DNA of 64,000 nt from JAAZBA01 sp964461815 (GCA_964461815.1 CAYWVF010000004.1:62001-126000), one strand, 5' to 3'; positions 26,099 to 36,171 are shown, counted from the stretch's first letter. A program made the numbers and translations. Notes: generated by a model from the sequence alone, not told the origin.

Positions 26099-28195
26099 CT
26101 ATTTTCTCTTAAATAGCAGATCGGTATAAGTTGGGAATGGCCAGTATGCGCTTGATACTTCCAGCTCAAGCATATCACATTTGGATCTGAGCTTGTCCAT
26201 TGCAGGGATCAACTCACTGTTTACACGTTTTGCACATTCTATCGTATATCCGATCGGCGTAAGCTCTCGAACAAGTGCATCCAGTGAGGATGTGAGCGCG
26301 TCTGCGGCTTTTATCATATTTACTATGCTTTCAAGCTGCTCCTTCCCTATTCCGAGACCGCATTCGTTAGTTGCATTGTATATTCCTGCCAGTTCACCGG
26401 CATACTTCATGCACGCAGGCAATATCTCTTGCTTTGACATATGTACCATAGTACGTGCTTCGATCAGTATGGTCTTGATGTAATTTTCAAGCTGGATCTC
26501 TGCTCTGGATTCTACTTCCAGCGGAGATAATACACTGTGCTTTGCAAATAACACTATATTTTTACTGCTTCGAAGCTGCTCGATAGCCTCTACAGTTGTT
26601 TTTAAAACAGGCAATCCACGCTTCTTTGCTTCATCGTACCATTCTGCAGAGTAGTTATTTCCGTTAAAAATGATTCTCTTATGCTTTATAACTATCTCTT
26701 TTATGATTTCTTTGACCTCAGCCTCCGGATCGCTTGACATCTCAAGTCTATCTGCGATTCTGGAGAGCGTTTCGGCTACGATCGTATTAATAAATGTATT
26801 TGTATCGGCAATAGAATCAGATGAGCCGAGCATTCGAAATTCGAACTTATTGCCTGTAAATGCAAGAGGTGATGTTCTGTTTCTGTCGGTCGTATCAACA
26901 GGAAGGTGTGGAAGTGTTTTTACACCGATCTGCATAACGCCACCGAATGTTTTTTCGCCGACTACACCTGTTTCTATATGTTCAAGTATGCTTGTGAGCT
27001 GCTCACCGAGGAATATGGAAACTATGGGAGGCGGAGCTTCGCTTGCACCGAGTCTGAGATCGTTTCCTGCTGTAGATATAGATGCTCTGAGCAGATCGGC
27101 ATATTCATCCGCAGCCCAAATAACAGCACATAAAAACAGCAGAAACTGCATATTATCCTCAGGCGTTTGTCCGGGATCGAATAAATTTGTGCCTGTGTTT
27201 GTTGTCATCGACCAGTTGTTATGTTTGCCTGAACCGTTTACTCCGGTAAAAGGCTTTTCATGCAGGAGACATACAAGATCATGACGAAGTGCTATTCTTT
27301 TCATCATCTCCATTGTGAGCTGGTTATGATCACATGCCATATTTGCTGTTGTATATATAGGTGCAAGCTCATGCTGTGCCGGAGCAGCCTCGTTGTGCTT
27401 TGTCTTTGCGGATACTCCGAGCTTCCACAGCTCTTTATCCAGATCAGACATAAATGCAGATACTCTGTCTGTGATGTTACCGTAATAGTGATCATCCAGC
27501 TCCTGAGCTTTTGTCGGCATAGCTCCGAAAAGCGTTCTACCTGTCATCAGCAGATCGGTACGCTTGTTATACATTTCACGTTCTATGAGAAAATATTCCT
27601 GTTCGGGGCCGACCATAGCAGATACAGACTGTACTTCCTCGTTTCCAAGCATACGTAGTACACGTATAGCCTGTTTAGACAGAGCCTGTATAGATCTGAG
27701 GAGCGGAGTTTTTTTATCAAGCGCCTCACCGTTATACGAGCAGAAAGCTGTAGGTATATATAATGTGCCGTCCTTTACAAATGCAGGAGATGTACAATCC
27801 CATGCGGTATATCCTCTTGCTTCAAAGGTCGCTCTCAAACCACCGGAGGGAAAGCTTGAAGCGTCTGATTCACCCTTTACGAGCTCTTTGCCCGAAAACT
27901 CCATTATTACTCTGCCATCTTCTGTCGGAGAGATAAAGGAGTTGTGCTTTTCAGCTGTTACTCCCGTCATAGGCTGGAACCAGTGCGTATAATGTGTAGC
28001 ACCCTGGGTGATCGCCCAGTCTTTCATTGCACTTGCAACTACCTCGGCGATCGATGCATCGAGCGGACGACCAAGGTCTATCGTTTGTTTCAGGAGCTTA
28101 TATGTTTCCTTTGGCAGTCTTTCACGCATTACAGCATCGTTAAACACTTTGCTGCCGTACATCATTGTAAGTTTCTGTTCCATTTCTTTTCCCAT
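26099..28195 (-). CDS. glnN: Glutamine synthetase type III
   Basis: Makes glutamine from glutamate, ammonia and ATP. The 698 residues match the large GSIII family and not the ~450-residue GSI. The visible features are an N-terminal GSIII domain with THYTHWFQPMTG and TAEKHNSF, FSGKELVKGESDASSFP, the catalytic MVGPEQEYFLIE, the ammonia-site region HNEAAPAQHELAP, the ATP-binding segment FTGVNGSGKHNNWSM and LRLGASEAPPPIVS, and FRMLGSSDSIADTNTFIN. The start follows AGAGGAAC, and a second ATG five codons in is possible. It is a single gene with its own promoter region in front. GSIII is common in gut Clostridia and Bacteroidetes. Confidence 0.95.
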   Translation of the reverse strand: MGKEMEQKLTMMYGSKVFNDAVMRERLPKETYKLLKQTIDLGRPLDASIAEVVASAMKDWAITQGATHYTHWFQPMTGVTAEKHNSFISPTEDGRVIMEFSGKELVKGESDASSFPSGGLRATFEARGYTAWDCTSPAFVKDGTLYIPTAFCSYNGEALDKKTPLLRSIQALSKQAIRVLRMLGNEEVQSVSAMVGPEQEYFLIEREMYNKRTDLLMTGRTLFGAMPTKAQELDDHYYGNITDRVSAFMSDLDKELWKLGVSAKTKHNEAAPAQHELAPIYTTANMACDHNQLTMEMMKRIALRHDLVCLLHEKPFTGVNGSGKHNNWSMTTNTGTNLFDPGQTPEDNMQFLLFLCAVIWAADEYADLLRASISTAGNDLRLGASEAPPPIVSIFLGEQLTSILEHIETGVVGEKTFGGVMQIGVKTLPHLPVDTTDRNRTSPLAFTGNKFEFRMLGSSDSIADTNTFINTIVAETLSRIADRLEMSSDPEAEVKEIIKEIVIKHKRIIFNGNNYSAEWYDEAKKRGLPVLKTTVEAIEQLRSSKNIVLFAKHSVLSPLEVESRAEIQLENYIKTILIEARTMVHMSKQEILPACMKYAGELAGIYNATNECGLGIGKEQLESIVNMIKAADALTSSLDALVRELTPIGYTIECAKRVNSELIPAMDKLRSKCDMLELEVSSAYWPFPTYTDLLFKRK

Positions 28196-28214
28196 AATGA
28201 AGTTCCTCTGTTAA

Positions 28215-29240
28215 TTACATGTTCATCTGACGACGACGTGATATATTCATTGTCCCATCCTGCATTATTGTTATGTTTTCAAGCGCCTTTCCTGTTCCGA
28301 ATGCCACACAGGAGATAGCATCGTCGGCAATATGTGTTGCTATTCCGGTACGCTCTGATAATACTTTATCGAAGCCGTAAATAAGGCTTCCGCCTCCCGT
28401 CATTACTATGCCGTTTGTAGCGATATCACCTATGAGCTCCGGCGGAGTACGCTCAAGCACGGAATGAACTGCCTCAACTATACGGTTCGTTACTTCGGAA
28501 AATGCCTCCATGATCTCATCGGATGTGACTGTAAATGATTTGGGTAAGCCTGTCATAAGACAGCGACCCTTAACCTTCATTTCTTTGATTTCAGGACGAG
28601 GATAAACACAGCCGATATTTACCTTTAACTCCTCTGCTGTACGTTCACCGATCAGGAGATTGTATTTGCGACGTATATATTTTACTATCGCTTCATCGAA
28701 TTTATCACCGGCGATTTTTATAGATGCGGATTCAACTACACCTCCGAGTGAGATGACTGCAACATCTGTTGTGCCGCCTCCGATGTCAACGATCATGTTT
28801 CCGTTTGGCTTTGATATATCAATACCTGCACCGATAGCAGCAGCTACAGGTTCTTCGATGAGAAAAACTCTTCTGGCGCCTGCCTGCATACCGGCATCTA
28901 TTACAGCACGCTCCTCTACTTCCGTTATGCCGCTCGGTATGCAGATAACTATATTCGGCTTTATCAGCTTAAAGCTGATAACTTTCTTTAGAAACTCCTT
29001 TATCATTCTCTCGGTCATATCATAATCCGATATAACACCTTCACGTAAAGGTCTTATAGCTACGATGTTTCCCGGTGTTCTTCCAAGCATTTTTTGTGCT
29101 TCGATACCTACGTCAAGGATCTTGCCGGAATTTTTATCTACGGCAACGACTGATGGCTCACGTAATACTATTCCCTTTCCTTTTATATATATAAGCACCG
29201 ATGCCGTTCCGAGGTCCATTCCTATATCATTAGACAGCAT
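28215..29240 (-). CDS. mreB: MreB/Mbl-type rod-shape actin homologue
   Basis: Forms membrane-associated filaments that guide side-wall synthesis. About 341 residues with the actin-fold ATP motifs: phosphate 1 DIGMDLGTASVLIY, IVCIPSGITEVEERAV, phosphate 2 IVDIGGGTTDVAVISLGG and adenosine motif IVMTGGGSLIYGFD. The ATG at 29240 is preferred because AAAGGA lies nine bases upstream and the protein then begins with the typical MLSNDIGMDLG. An ATG three codons earlier sits on top of that site. There is no mreC or mreD next to it, so it may be the stand-alone Mbl/MreBH-type copy. It is downstream of comF and recD2 in one direction and may share their transcript. Confidence 0.92.
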   Translation of the reverse strand: MLSNDIGMDLGTASVLIYIKGKGIVLREPSVVAVDKNSGKILDVGIEAQKMLGRTPGNIVAIRPLREGVISDYDMTERMIKEFLKKVISFKLIKPNIVICIPSGITEVEERAVIDAGMQAGARRVFLIEEPVAAAIGAGIDISKPNGNMIVDIGGGTTDVAVISLGGVVESASIKIAGDKFDEAIVKYIRRKYNLLIGERTAEELKVNIGCVYPRPEIKEMKVKGRCLMTGLPKSFTVTSDEIMEAFSEVTNRIVEAVHSVLERTPPELIGDIATNGIVMTGGGSLIYGFDKVLSERTGIATHIADDAISCVAFGTGKALENITIMQDGTMNISRRRQMNM

Positions 29241-29263
29241 TATATTCATTCCTTTCTTTTTTA

Positions 29264-29926
29264 TCATTTATGTTTATATCTTGATTTCTCAGCAGAAGCC
29301 ACCGCTGCATATGTTATATTTTTTATTCCGGTAGCATTCAATACTTTTCCGCATTCGCAAATAGTCGATCCTGTTGTAACAACATCGTCTATAAGTATGA
29401 TCCTTTTACCAACAACATTCTTATTTATCGCCTTGTAAACACCGTTTACGTTAGTTTTTTTCTCAGATTCATTAAGCGTTGACTGCTTTCGGTTGTGCCG
29501 AACCTTTTTCAAAACAGCTTCTACCGGCTTATTCATCCTTTTTGCTATATATTCTGCCAGCAGTCTGCTTTGGTCATAGCCTCGCTTCATTCTTCGCAGT
29601 GTACTTACGGGAACGTAGCTTATAACATCCACATCAGCACGATTCCTTATTGCAAGATAAAGCAGCTCACCCAATGTTACGGCATACTGAGGTCTGTTGT
29701 TAAACTTAAAACGCTTTATGGCACTGCTAACCCCGGCAGCTGCATATCGTAGTGCATATATGCATTCTCTGCCATCGTTCAATGTTCTGACATATCCATC
29801 CTCGGCAGTCAGTGTCATCATGCAGTCTGTGCATATGCAGACCTTGCTGCTGCCGATGATATCTTTTCTGCAAAATATACATTTTCTCGGGAAAATCAAT
29901 CCTACAATGCGGTCTGGTATTTTCAT
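29264..29926 (-). CDS. comF: ComF/GntX-family phosphoribosyltransferase-like protein
   Basis: 220 residues with an N-terminal zinc-finger-like cluster (PRKCIFCRKD then CICTDC) and a C-terminal PRTase fold carrying the PRPP motif IILIDDVVTTGST near residue 175. This is the layout of ComFC, which is needed for DNA uptake in competent bacteria and is widespread in non-competent ones. The middle motif RMKRGYDQSRLLAE is family-specific. It starts two bases after the recD2 stop, so it is co-transcribed with the helicase gene, in keeping with a role in DNA processing. Activity as an enzyme is unproven for the family. Confidence 0.9.
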   Translation of the reverse strand: MKIPDRIVGLIFPRKCIFCRKDIIGSSKVCICTDCMMTLTAEDGYVRTLNDGRECIYALRYAAAGVSSAIKRFKFNNRPQYAVTLGELLYLAIRNRADVDVISYVPVSTLRRMKRGYDQSRLLAEYIAKRMNKPVEAVLKKVRHNRKQSTLNESEKKTNVNGVYKAINKNVVGKRIILIDDVVTTGSTICECGKVLNATGIKNITYAAVASAEKSRYKHK

Positions 29927-29928
29927 AG

Positions 29929-32145
29929 CTATTTATCTGAAGCGGCCATAAGAGATAAACGTTCCTTTAATCCGCTGTACCTCTTCTTTGATTCGTTATT
30001 CTGAGTCATACGCTGCATGATCTCCTCTTTGCCGACTACAACAAGTACTTTTCGTGCTCTTGTTACCGCAGTGTAGAGCAGATTTCGAGTGAGAAGCCTT
30101 GACGGTGCATCATATGCAATGTATACAACTGCCGGAAATTCACTTCCCTGCGACTTGTGTACTGTAATTGCATATGCGAGCTCAAGATCCTCCATAAGAT
30201 CAAGCGAATAATCGGCAATACGCTCATCAAAATTTATTACAATAGTCTCTTCTTCCAAAGATATTGCTTCGATCGTACCTATATCACCGTTGAATATACC
30301 CCAACCCGCTTCACTCATGTCCGATCTACGCCATGTTATATCATAATTGTTTCTAATCTGCATAACACGGTCACCCTCACGAAATATTGTATCGCCAAAA
30401 CGATATTCACGCTTGCCGGGTCTGCCCGGATTCAGTGCTGCTTGGAGTTGATTATTTAAATTATATGTTCCAACTTCACGCTGCTTTGATGGTAATATGA
30501 CTTGTATCTGAGAGCTGTCAATATCAAAATATGATGGCAGTCTTGTCTTACACAGATCGATCACCGTGCTTATAAGCTCCTGAGATGATGATCTTCGCAT
30601 AAAGAAGAAATCCTTACTTCTCTCGAGCTTCGGCATTTTACCAGTATTTATGGCATGGGCGTTCATAACTATCATGCTTTGCTGAGATTGTCTGAATATT
30701 TCCTCAAGGTGGATGGTTTTTATAACTCCACTCCGTATAAGATCTTTTAGAACGTCTCCGGGACCTACGGATGGAAGCTGATCGCTGTCTCCGACCATTA
30801 TAAGCGATGCATGGTCAGGTAGAGCATCAAGTACGGCACTGAAAAGCTGTATATCTATCATTGACACTTCATCCAGTATCAAAACATCAAGCTTTAGCTT
30901 GTCCTCATTATTTTTATTGAATGACTGCGACATTCCATCGGTAGTCACAGTAGCTTCAAGTAAACGATGAATGGTTTTTGCTTCTGTACCGCACAGCTCA
31001 CTCATGCGCTTTGCCGCACGTCCTGTCGGAGCAGCCAGTACATAGTCCATATCAAGTAGATCCAGCATTTTTAATATAGCACGTATCGTAGTTGTTTTGC
31101 CTGTACCGGGACCACCTGTAAGTATCATTATAAAGTTTTCTGCGGCAGCTTTGATCGCTTCTCGTTGTTTTTCTGCATATTGCATACCAAGCTCAAGTTC
31201 AATTTGAGATACGAGCTCATTTTTGTCGCATAGCTTTTGAGGTCTACGCTTACTCATATCATATATTGTTTCCGCAACTGCACACTCTGCATCATAAAGT
31301 GCTTCCAGGTAACATACAGATTGACCGTTTATAAGATCACGGACTACCTCACCATCGTTACATAGCTGCTCTATCGCTTCGAGCTTACGATCTGCTTCAC
31401 TTTCACCTAGATATCTGTCTGCGTGGACAATAAGCATTTCCTCAGGTAAATACATATGCCCGTTCTGCATTCCGAGAATGAGCACAGCTTTGATCGCAGC
31501 TTCATAGCGGAGCAACGAGTCTCTGTCAATACCTATTTCATACGCAAATCTATCTGCCTCGGCAAATGTTACTCCGTAATATTCATCGACGAGGATATAC
31601 GGATTATTTGTGACTATGCCGAGAGCTTTGTGAGCATATTTTTTAAAAAGTCGTAAAGCAATTTCCGAGCGCATATTACTTGTCTCGAAAAATTCAAGTA
31701 AATAGCGCAGAGCCATGGTATTTTTCATGCGTTCGGAGATGTCGTGTGCTTTTTTCTGAGTGATACCACGAAGCTCACATAATTTGTCCGGAGCATTCAT
31801 GATCACATCAATGCATTCCGAACCGAATTCATCAACTATCCTCTCGGCTGTAGCTTCACCTATACCTTTAAGATCGCAAGATGACAGGAATAATATCAAT
31901 CCGTTAGTATCATTCGGTATATATCTTGCCACTCGTTCGGCTTTGAATTGCTTCCCATATACATTATGATTAATGAATGAGCCATAAAGTTCCAAGTCTT
32001 CGCCTACAGCTGCACACGGGATACAGCCCACGACAGTTAGCTTATGCCCATCCGGAGTCTTCAGCCTAAGCACTGTATACCCATTCTCTTCATTTGAATA
32101 AATAACAGCCATTATACGGCCTTCTAAGTAGTCGTACCCATCCAC
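29929..32145 (-). CDS. recD2: ATP-dependent RecD2-type DNA helicase
   Basis: A 738-residue 5'-3' superfamily 1B helicase that works without RecBC. The N-terminal ~90 residues form the OB-like domain (EGRIMAVIYSNEENGYTVLRL). Helix-hairpin-helix motifs follow (LKGIGEATAERIV; LRGITQKKAHDI). The motor begins with Walker A ILTGGPGTGKTTT near residue 340, motif II is LILDEVSMIDI, and the SH3-like and motif VI region ends AYAITVHKSQGSEFPAVVYI and LLYTAVTRARK. Length and order are typical. It leads a short cluster with comF and mreB. A hairpin at 32188-32214 separates it from the upstream small gene. Confidence 0.95.
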   Translation of the reverse strand: MDGYDYLEGRIMAVIYSNEENGYTVLRLKTPDGHKLTVVGCIPCAAVGEDLELYGSFINHNVYGKQFKAERVARYIPNDTNGLILFLSSCDLKGIGEATAERIVDEFGSECIDVIMNAPDKLCELRGITQKKAHDISERMKNTMALRYLLEFFETSNMRSEIALRLFKKYAHKALGIVTNNPYILVDEYYGVTFAEADRFAYEIGIDRDSLLRYEAAIKAVLILGMQNGHMYLPEEMLIVHADRYLGESEADRKLEAIEQLCNDGEVVRDLINGQSVCYLEALYDAECAVAETIYDMSKRRPQKLCDKNELVSQIELELGMQYAEKQREAIKAAAENFIMILTGGPGTGKTTTIRAILKMLDLLDMDYVLAAPTGRAAKRMSELCGTEAKTIHRLLEATVTTDGMSQSFNKNNEDKLKLDVLILDEVSMIDIQLFSAVLDALPDHASLIMVGDSDQLPSVGPGDVLKDLIRSGVIKTIHLEEIFRQSQQSMIVMNAHAINTGKMPKLERSKDFFFMRRSSSQELISTVIDLCKTRLPSYFDIDSSQIQVILPSKQREVGTYNLNNQLQAALNPGRPGKREYRFGDTIFREGDRVMQIRNNYDITWRRSDMSEAGWGIFNGDIGTIEAISLEEETIVINFDERIADYSLDLMEDLELAYAITVHKSQGSEFPAVVYIAYDAPSRLLTRNLLYTAVTRARKVLVVVGKEEIMQRMTQNNESKKRYSGLKERLSLMAASDK

Positions 32146-32187
32146 TATAAATAAAACCTCGTTTTAAATGATTTGTAAACCAATACA

Positions 32188-32214
32188 CGTCAGCCGGTAT
32201 CTATCCGGCTGACG
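32188..32214 (-). terminator. Hairpin upstream of recD2
   Basis: CGTCAGCCGG and CCGGCTGACG form a perfect 10-base stem with a 7-base loop, six bases past the stop of the small membrane peptide gene on the minus strand. The T-run is poor, so termination may be partial. Confidence 0.55.
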
Positions 32215-32219
32215 GTAGC

Positions 32220-32354
32220 TTATCTTTGAATATCCTGTTTTTTCGTGCTTCGAAAAGCTATGTATACAGAAACAACTTTTCGTAATGCTATACGGATCAA
32301 TAAGATCAACGTCGTAGCTATAATAAAGCTTATCAATGCATCATATACGATCAC
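32220..32354 (-). CDS. Possible 44-residue single-helix membrane peptide
   Basis: A GTG-started frame with a good ribosome site (GAGGTG, six bases before the start) encodes 44 residues. It has a short N-terminus MIVYDALIS, a hydrophobic helix (about 7-23, FIIATTLILLI) and a basic tail (RKVVSVYIAFRSTKKQDIQR). A TATAAT lies about 60 bases upstream, and a 10-base hairpin follows the stop. The layout (short polar start, one helix, basic tail) resembles Hol_Tox/BsrG-type small toxins of Firmicutes, but sequence similarity is weak. It could also be an orphan regulator peptide or a chance frame. Confidence 0.4.
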   Translation of the reverse strand: MIVYDALISFIIATTLILLIRIALRKVVSVYIAFRSTKKQDIQR

Positions 32355-32615
32355 ATGTATCACCTCAACACATCATATGCTGCTGAAAGGCGACAGGTGA
32401 TTTATTATATCATTATAGTAAGTGAAAAGTATCTCACGAATTACGTATAATCATATTTTAACATATCTTTCTTATTGTTACAAGATGTATAATTATTTTT
32501 TTATAATTAAAAATGAAGTCATTAGCGAATTTGTATTTTGATAAAGCAAAGGAATACGTGATCGGTTTGACATGATTAAACTAAATTGACAATAGGATAA
32601 AATTCAAAATATATA

Positions 32616-32645
32616 TTGAGAAAATATAGCTGTGTATGGTATAAT
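32616..32645 (+). promoter_or_regulatory. Promoter of the DUF4091/GH123-like gene
   Basis: TTGAGA (32616-32621), 18 bases, TATAAT (32640-32645), 37 bases before the ATG. The rest of 32355-32615 is AT-rich with no gene seen. Confidence 0.65.
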
Positions 32646-32681
32646 ATATAATAAATTGAAAAAGTATAAGGAGGATTTAAT

Positions 32682-34433
32682 ATGAGCATACATTATGGCA
32701 TTCATCCTGAGACATTTAAGCTATTACAAGGTAACGGGAGATACCCCATTAAAATCATGGACTTAGCCGACGCACCGAAGGAAATTAAATTGACAGCAGC
32801 AAAAAACAACACAGCGTCATTTCAGGTAATTATCGGCTGTGATGAAGACTGGTCACTTAACGTCGGTAGCTCTGCGTGGTTTTCACAAAAGGGAGATATA
32901 AAGAATATACGCCTCAGTGTAGAGTCTGAGCTTGAAACGAGCTTAAACATTGTTGACGTTCATGCGGCAAACGATGGTTATTATTATGCAGATGCACTTT
33001 TGACGAATGAAGTAGTAGAGCTGCGAAAGATAGATATAAGAACTGTTTTCGTTGAATGCAAGATCCCCGAAAATATAAGCTCCGGCAATTATGATGTGAA
33101 GATAAAGCTCATGTCGGGCAGAATGTTTGAGGATGAAGAAGTAATCGGTGAGGCTAATGCAACGATAACCGTATATGATTACAAGATGCGAAGCGGTAAG
33201 GATTACAGATTTTATCTTGATCTATGGCAGCATAATTCTAACCTTGCGAGAAAAGCAGAGGTAAAGCTCTGGAGCGATGAGCACTTTACCGTGATGGAGA
33301 AATACGTAAAAACATTAGCTGACTTAGGTCAAAAGGCTGCGACTGTTATTGTATCGGAGGTTCCGTGGAGCGGACAGAGCTGCTACTATGAATATAGGAC
33401 GGATGCAAATTTATTTGAATATTCTATAATAGAAACCGTAAAGACTAAATCAGGCGAATACAAATACGATTATACTAAAATGCAAAGATATATCGATCTT
33501 TGTTCGAAATATGGTATAGATAAAGAAATATCCCTTTACGGACTTGCCAATGTATGGGGCGATGCCGAAATGGGATATGGAGCAATCGCAGATGATTATC
33601 CCGATGGTATAAAGCTTCGTTATTTTGATGAAGCATCTGGAACATACAAGTATATGAGATGTTCTGCCGAAATCGATGCATATATTAAATCTCTGGAGCA
33701 GTATTTCATTACTACGGGTCAGATCGAAAAGGTTCGCCTCGCTGCCGATGAGCCGGGAGACGTAGAAGCGTATCGTAAAAGCTTAAATCACCTGAAGAGC
33801 ATTGCACCGTCGTTTAAATTCAAGGCAGCTATCAATCACTCTGAATTTATTCCCGAGTTCGGTGATGAGGTATATGATTTCGCACCGTATATTTACTGCT
33901 TGTGTAAGGAGTATGATAAGCTTAAGGAATATCAGAAGGCTATGAAAGACAAACGCTTTATCTGGTATGTTTGCTGTGGCCCGGAATATCCGAATACGTT
34001 CGTTGACAGTAAGCTGACAGAGAGTTTGTTTATTGGCATACTCACATCATATGCTGGACTTGACGGCTTCCTGAGATGGAATTATTATGTTTGGAATGAT
34101 GATCCGAGAAAGGATATCCGTTACGGTAATTGGCATGCCGGTGATACAAACTTTGTATATCCGTCAGGAAACGGTGCTCCCCTGCTTACACTCAGGTATA
34201 AGGCACTCAAACGTGGTATCGAGTTCTATGAGATGCTTGAGGATCTCCGATCAAAGGGCGATGAAAAAGCTGTAGAGGATGCATTCAGCTTTGTGATGAG
34301 AGAGAAAAATATAAGAAAATATTTTGGAGAAGGTAATGATTCGGATCGTATGATGCGTCTTGAAGACATGTGCAGTGTTGAATACGAAGATTATGAAGCT
34401 ATGAAAAAGTATCTTCTTGAAAAATTATCTTAA
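32682..34433 (+). CDS. DUF4091-containing, GH123-like putative glycoside hydrolase
   Basis: 583 residues without a signal peptide, so cytoplasmic. The N-terminal ~170 residues form a beta-sandwich (TAAKNNTASFQVII). A TIM-barrel-like region follows, with an adjacent Asp-Glu pair (RLAADEPGD, D356/E357) like the catalytic pair of GH123 beta-N-acetylgalactosaminidases. The C-terminus has the DUF4091 signature (GLDGFLRWNYYVWNDDPRKDIRYGNWHAGDTNFVYPSGNGAP in pieces: LRWNYYVWN, GDTNFVYP, LRYKALKRG). The real substrate may be an amino-sugar oligosaccharide. A strong promoter and AAGGAGG precede it, and an M3 peptidase gene follows after 20 bases. Confidence 0.75.
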   Translation: MSIHYGIHPETFKLLQGNGRYPIKIMDLADAPKEIKLTAAKNNTASFQVIIGCDEDWSLNVGSSAWFSQKGDIKNIRLSVESELETSLNIVDVHAANDGYYYADALLTNEVVELRKIDIRTVFVECKIPENISSGNYDVKIKLMSGRMFEDEEVIGEANATITVYDYKMRSGKDYRFYLDLWQHNSNLARKAEVKLWSDEHFTVMEKYVKTLADLGQKAATVIVSEVPWSGQSCYYEYRTDANLFEYSIIETVKTKSGEYKYDYTKMQRYIDLCSKYGIDKEISLYGLANVWGDAEMGYGAIADDYPDGIKLRYFDEASGTYKYMRCSAEIDAYIKSLEQYFITTGQIEKVRLAADEPGDVEAYRKSLNHLKSIAPSFKFKAAINHSEFIPEFGDEVYDFAPYIYCLCKEYDKLKEYQKAMKDKRFIWYVCCGPEYPNTFVDSKLTESLFIGILTSYAGLDGFLRWNYYVWNDDPRKDIRYGNWHAGDTNFVYPSGNGAPLLTLRYKALKRGIEFYEMLEDLRSKGDEKAVEDAFSFVMREKNIRKYFGEGNDSDRMMRLEDMCSVEYEDYEAMKKYLLEKLS

Positions 34434-34453
34434 AAAGTTGTAAGGAGAAAAAA

Positions 34454-36148
34454 ATGAAGTTTTCGGAAATGGAATATAAGCGTGTTACCGTAGAGGAAGC
34501 ACGTGAAGAGTGTGAAAAAGTACTGAAAAAGCTTGATGCTGCACAAAATGTCGCAGAAGCTAAAAAAGTGGTGTTCGATATGTTTGATTTCTCAAGCAGA
34601 CTCGGAACATCCACATCTATCTGCTATACAAGACATACGATCGATACTCGTGATGAATTTTATACAGCTGAGCAAGACTATTATGATGAGAATATACCTG
34701 TTATGCAGGAAATGTTCGATAAGGTAAATGATGCGTTGCTTAAAACAAGGTTCCGCCCGGAGCTTGAGGCTGAGATAGGAACGCTCTATTTCAAAAAGCT
34801 TGAAAATGAGAAAAGACTTTTTGATCAGTCTATAATCCCCGATATGCAGGAAGAAAACAAGCTGGATAGTGAATATACAAAGCTTATCGGTGCTGCAAAA
34901 CTGAATTTTGACGGTAAGGAATTGAATCTTGCACAGCTTCAGCCTTATCGCACCTCATCCGACAGAGCAACGAGAAAAGCTGCTAACGAGGTGTATTTCG
35001 GATATTTCCGCGATAATCAGGAAAGCTTTGACAGAATATACGATCAGCTGGTAAAGGTACGTGCAAGAATAGCAAAGAAGCTTGGATTCAATAACTACGT
35101 TGAAATGAGCTACTGCTATATGGAGCGTTTTGACTATAATGCGGATATGGTCAAGCACTACAGAGATGAAGTAAAAAAATACATGACGCCGCTGGTAACA
35201 GAGCTTAGAAAAAAGCAGATGAAGAGAATCGGCGTAGACGAGCTGTTTTATTACGATCTTGACTTTATGTGTAAGTCGGGCAATCCTAAGCCGAAGGGAA
35301 CACCGGATGAGCTTGTTCAAAAGGCAAGAAAAATGTACTATGAACTATCTGAAGAAGCAGGTCACTTTTTTGACTATATGGTTGAAAATGAGCTTATGGA
35401 TCTGCTTGCAAAGCCCGGAAAAACCAACGGAGGATATTGCATAACATTTGATGAGTATAAAGCTCCGTTCATATTTGCAAATTTCAATGGAACAAAGGAT
35501 GACGTTGACGTGCTTACACATGAGGCAGGTCATGCGTTGCAGAGCTATTTATCAATGAGAAACATCGATATCCCTGCGTACTATAATCCGACCTACGATG
35601 CTTGTGAGATCCACTCTATGTCGATGGAGTTGATCACACGTCCGTGGATGGAGATGTTCTTTGGTGAAGATACGGATAAGTTTAAGTTTATGCAGCTTGA
35701 GGATATTATTTACTTTGTACCATATGGCTGCTTAGTTGATGAATTCCAGCAAAAGGTATATGAAAATCCTGATATGACACCTGCTCAAAGAGATCAACTT
35801 TGGCTTGAGCTTGAACATGAGTATCAGCCGCACATCAAATATGGAGATATGGAATATCTCGCTAATGGTGGTAGATGGCAGCGTCAGTCTCATATCTATA
35901 CAAGACCGTTTTATTATATAGATTATACGCTTGCTCAGATATGTGCGATCCAATTCTTCGGTAGATTTCATGCTAATGATCCTAAAGCATGGACAGATTA
36001 TATAGAATTATGTAAAGCCGGAGGCAAAGAGACATTCCTGAAGCTTGTAGAGATCGCAGGACTCAAATCGCCGTTTGGAGACGGCGTACTGGAAGCTTCG
36101 GTGAAGCTTCTAAAGGATGAGCTCGAAAAGTCCGAGGATTTTGAATAA
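34454..36148 (+). CDS. M3-family oligoendopeptidase (PepF-like)
   Basis: A 564-residue cytoplasmic zinc peptidase that cleaves short peptides. The zinc motif is HEAGH (H356-E357, H360) within DVLTHEAGHALQSY, and the third ligand lies in CEIHSMSMELIT about 25 residues on. The N-terminal helical half (SSRLGTSTSICYTRHTIDTRDEFY) and length match the PepF/oligoendopeptidase F group of gut Clostridia. It is 20 bases downstream of the GH123-like gene with its own AAGGAG site, suggesting co-transcription. A hairpin follows at 36172-36205. Role: peptide turnover. Confidence 0.92.
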   Translation: MKFSEMEYKRVTVEEAREECEKVLKKLDAAQNVAEAKKVVFDMFDFSSRLGTSTSICYTRHTIDTRDEFYTAEQDYYDENIPVMQEMFDKVNDALLKTRFRPELEAEIGTLYFKKLENEKRLFDQSIIPDMQEENKLDSEYTKLIGAAKLNFDGKELNLAQLQPYRTSSDRATRKAANEVYFGYFRDNQESFDRIYDQLVKVRARIAKKLGFNNYVEMSYCYMERFDYNADMVKHYRDEVKKYMTPLVTELRKKQMKRIGVDELFYYDLDFMCKSGNPKPKGTPDELVQKARKMYYELSEEAGHFFDYMVENELMDLLAKPGKTNGGYCITFDEYKAPFIFANFNGTKDDVDVLTHEAGHALQSYLSMRNIDIPAYYNPTYDACEIHSMSMELITRPWMEMFFGEDTDKFKFMQLEDIIYFVPYGCLVDEFQQKVYENPDMTPAQRDQLWLELEHEYQPHIKYGDMEYLANGGRWQRQSHIYTRPFYYIDYTLAQICAIQFFGRFHANDPKAWTDYIELCKAGGKETFLKLVEIAGLKSPFGDGVLEASVKLLKDELEKSEDFE

Positions 36149-36171
36149 TACTCTCAGATCATCAAGCGAAA

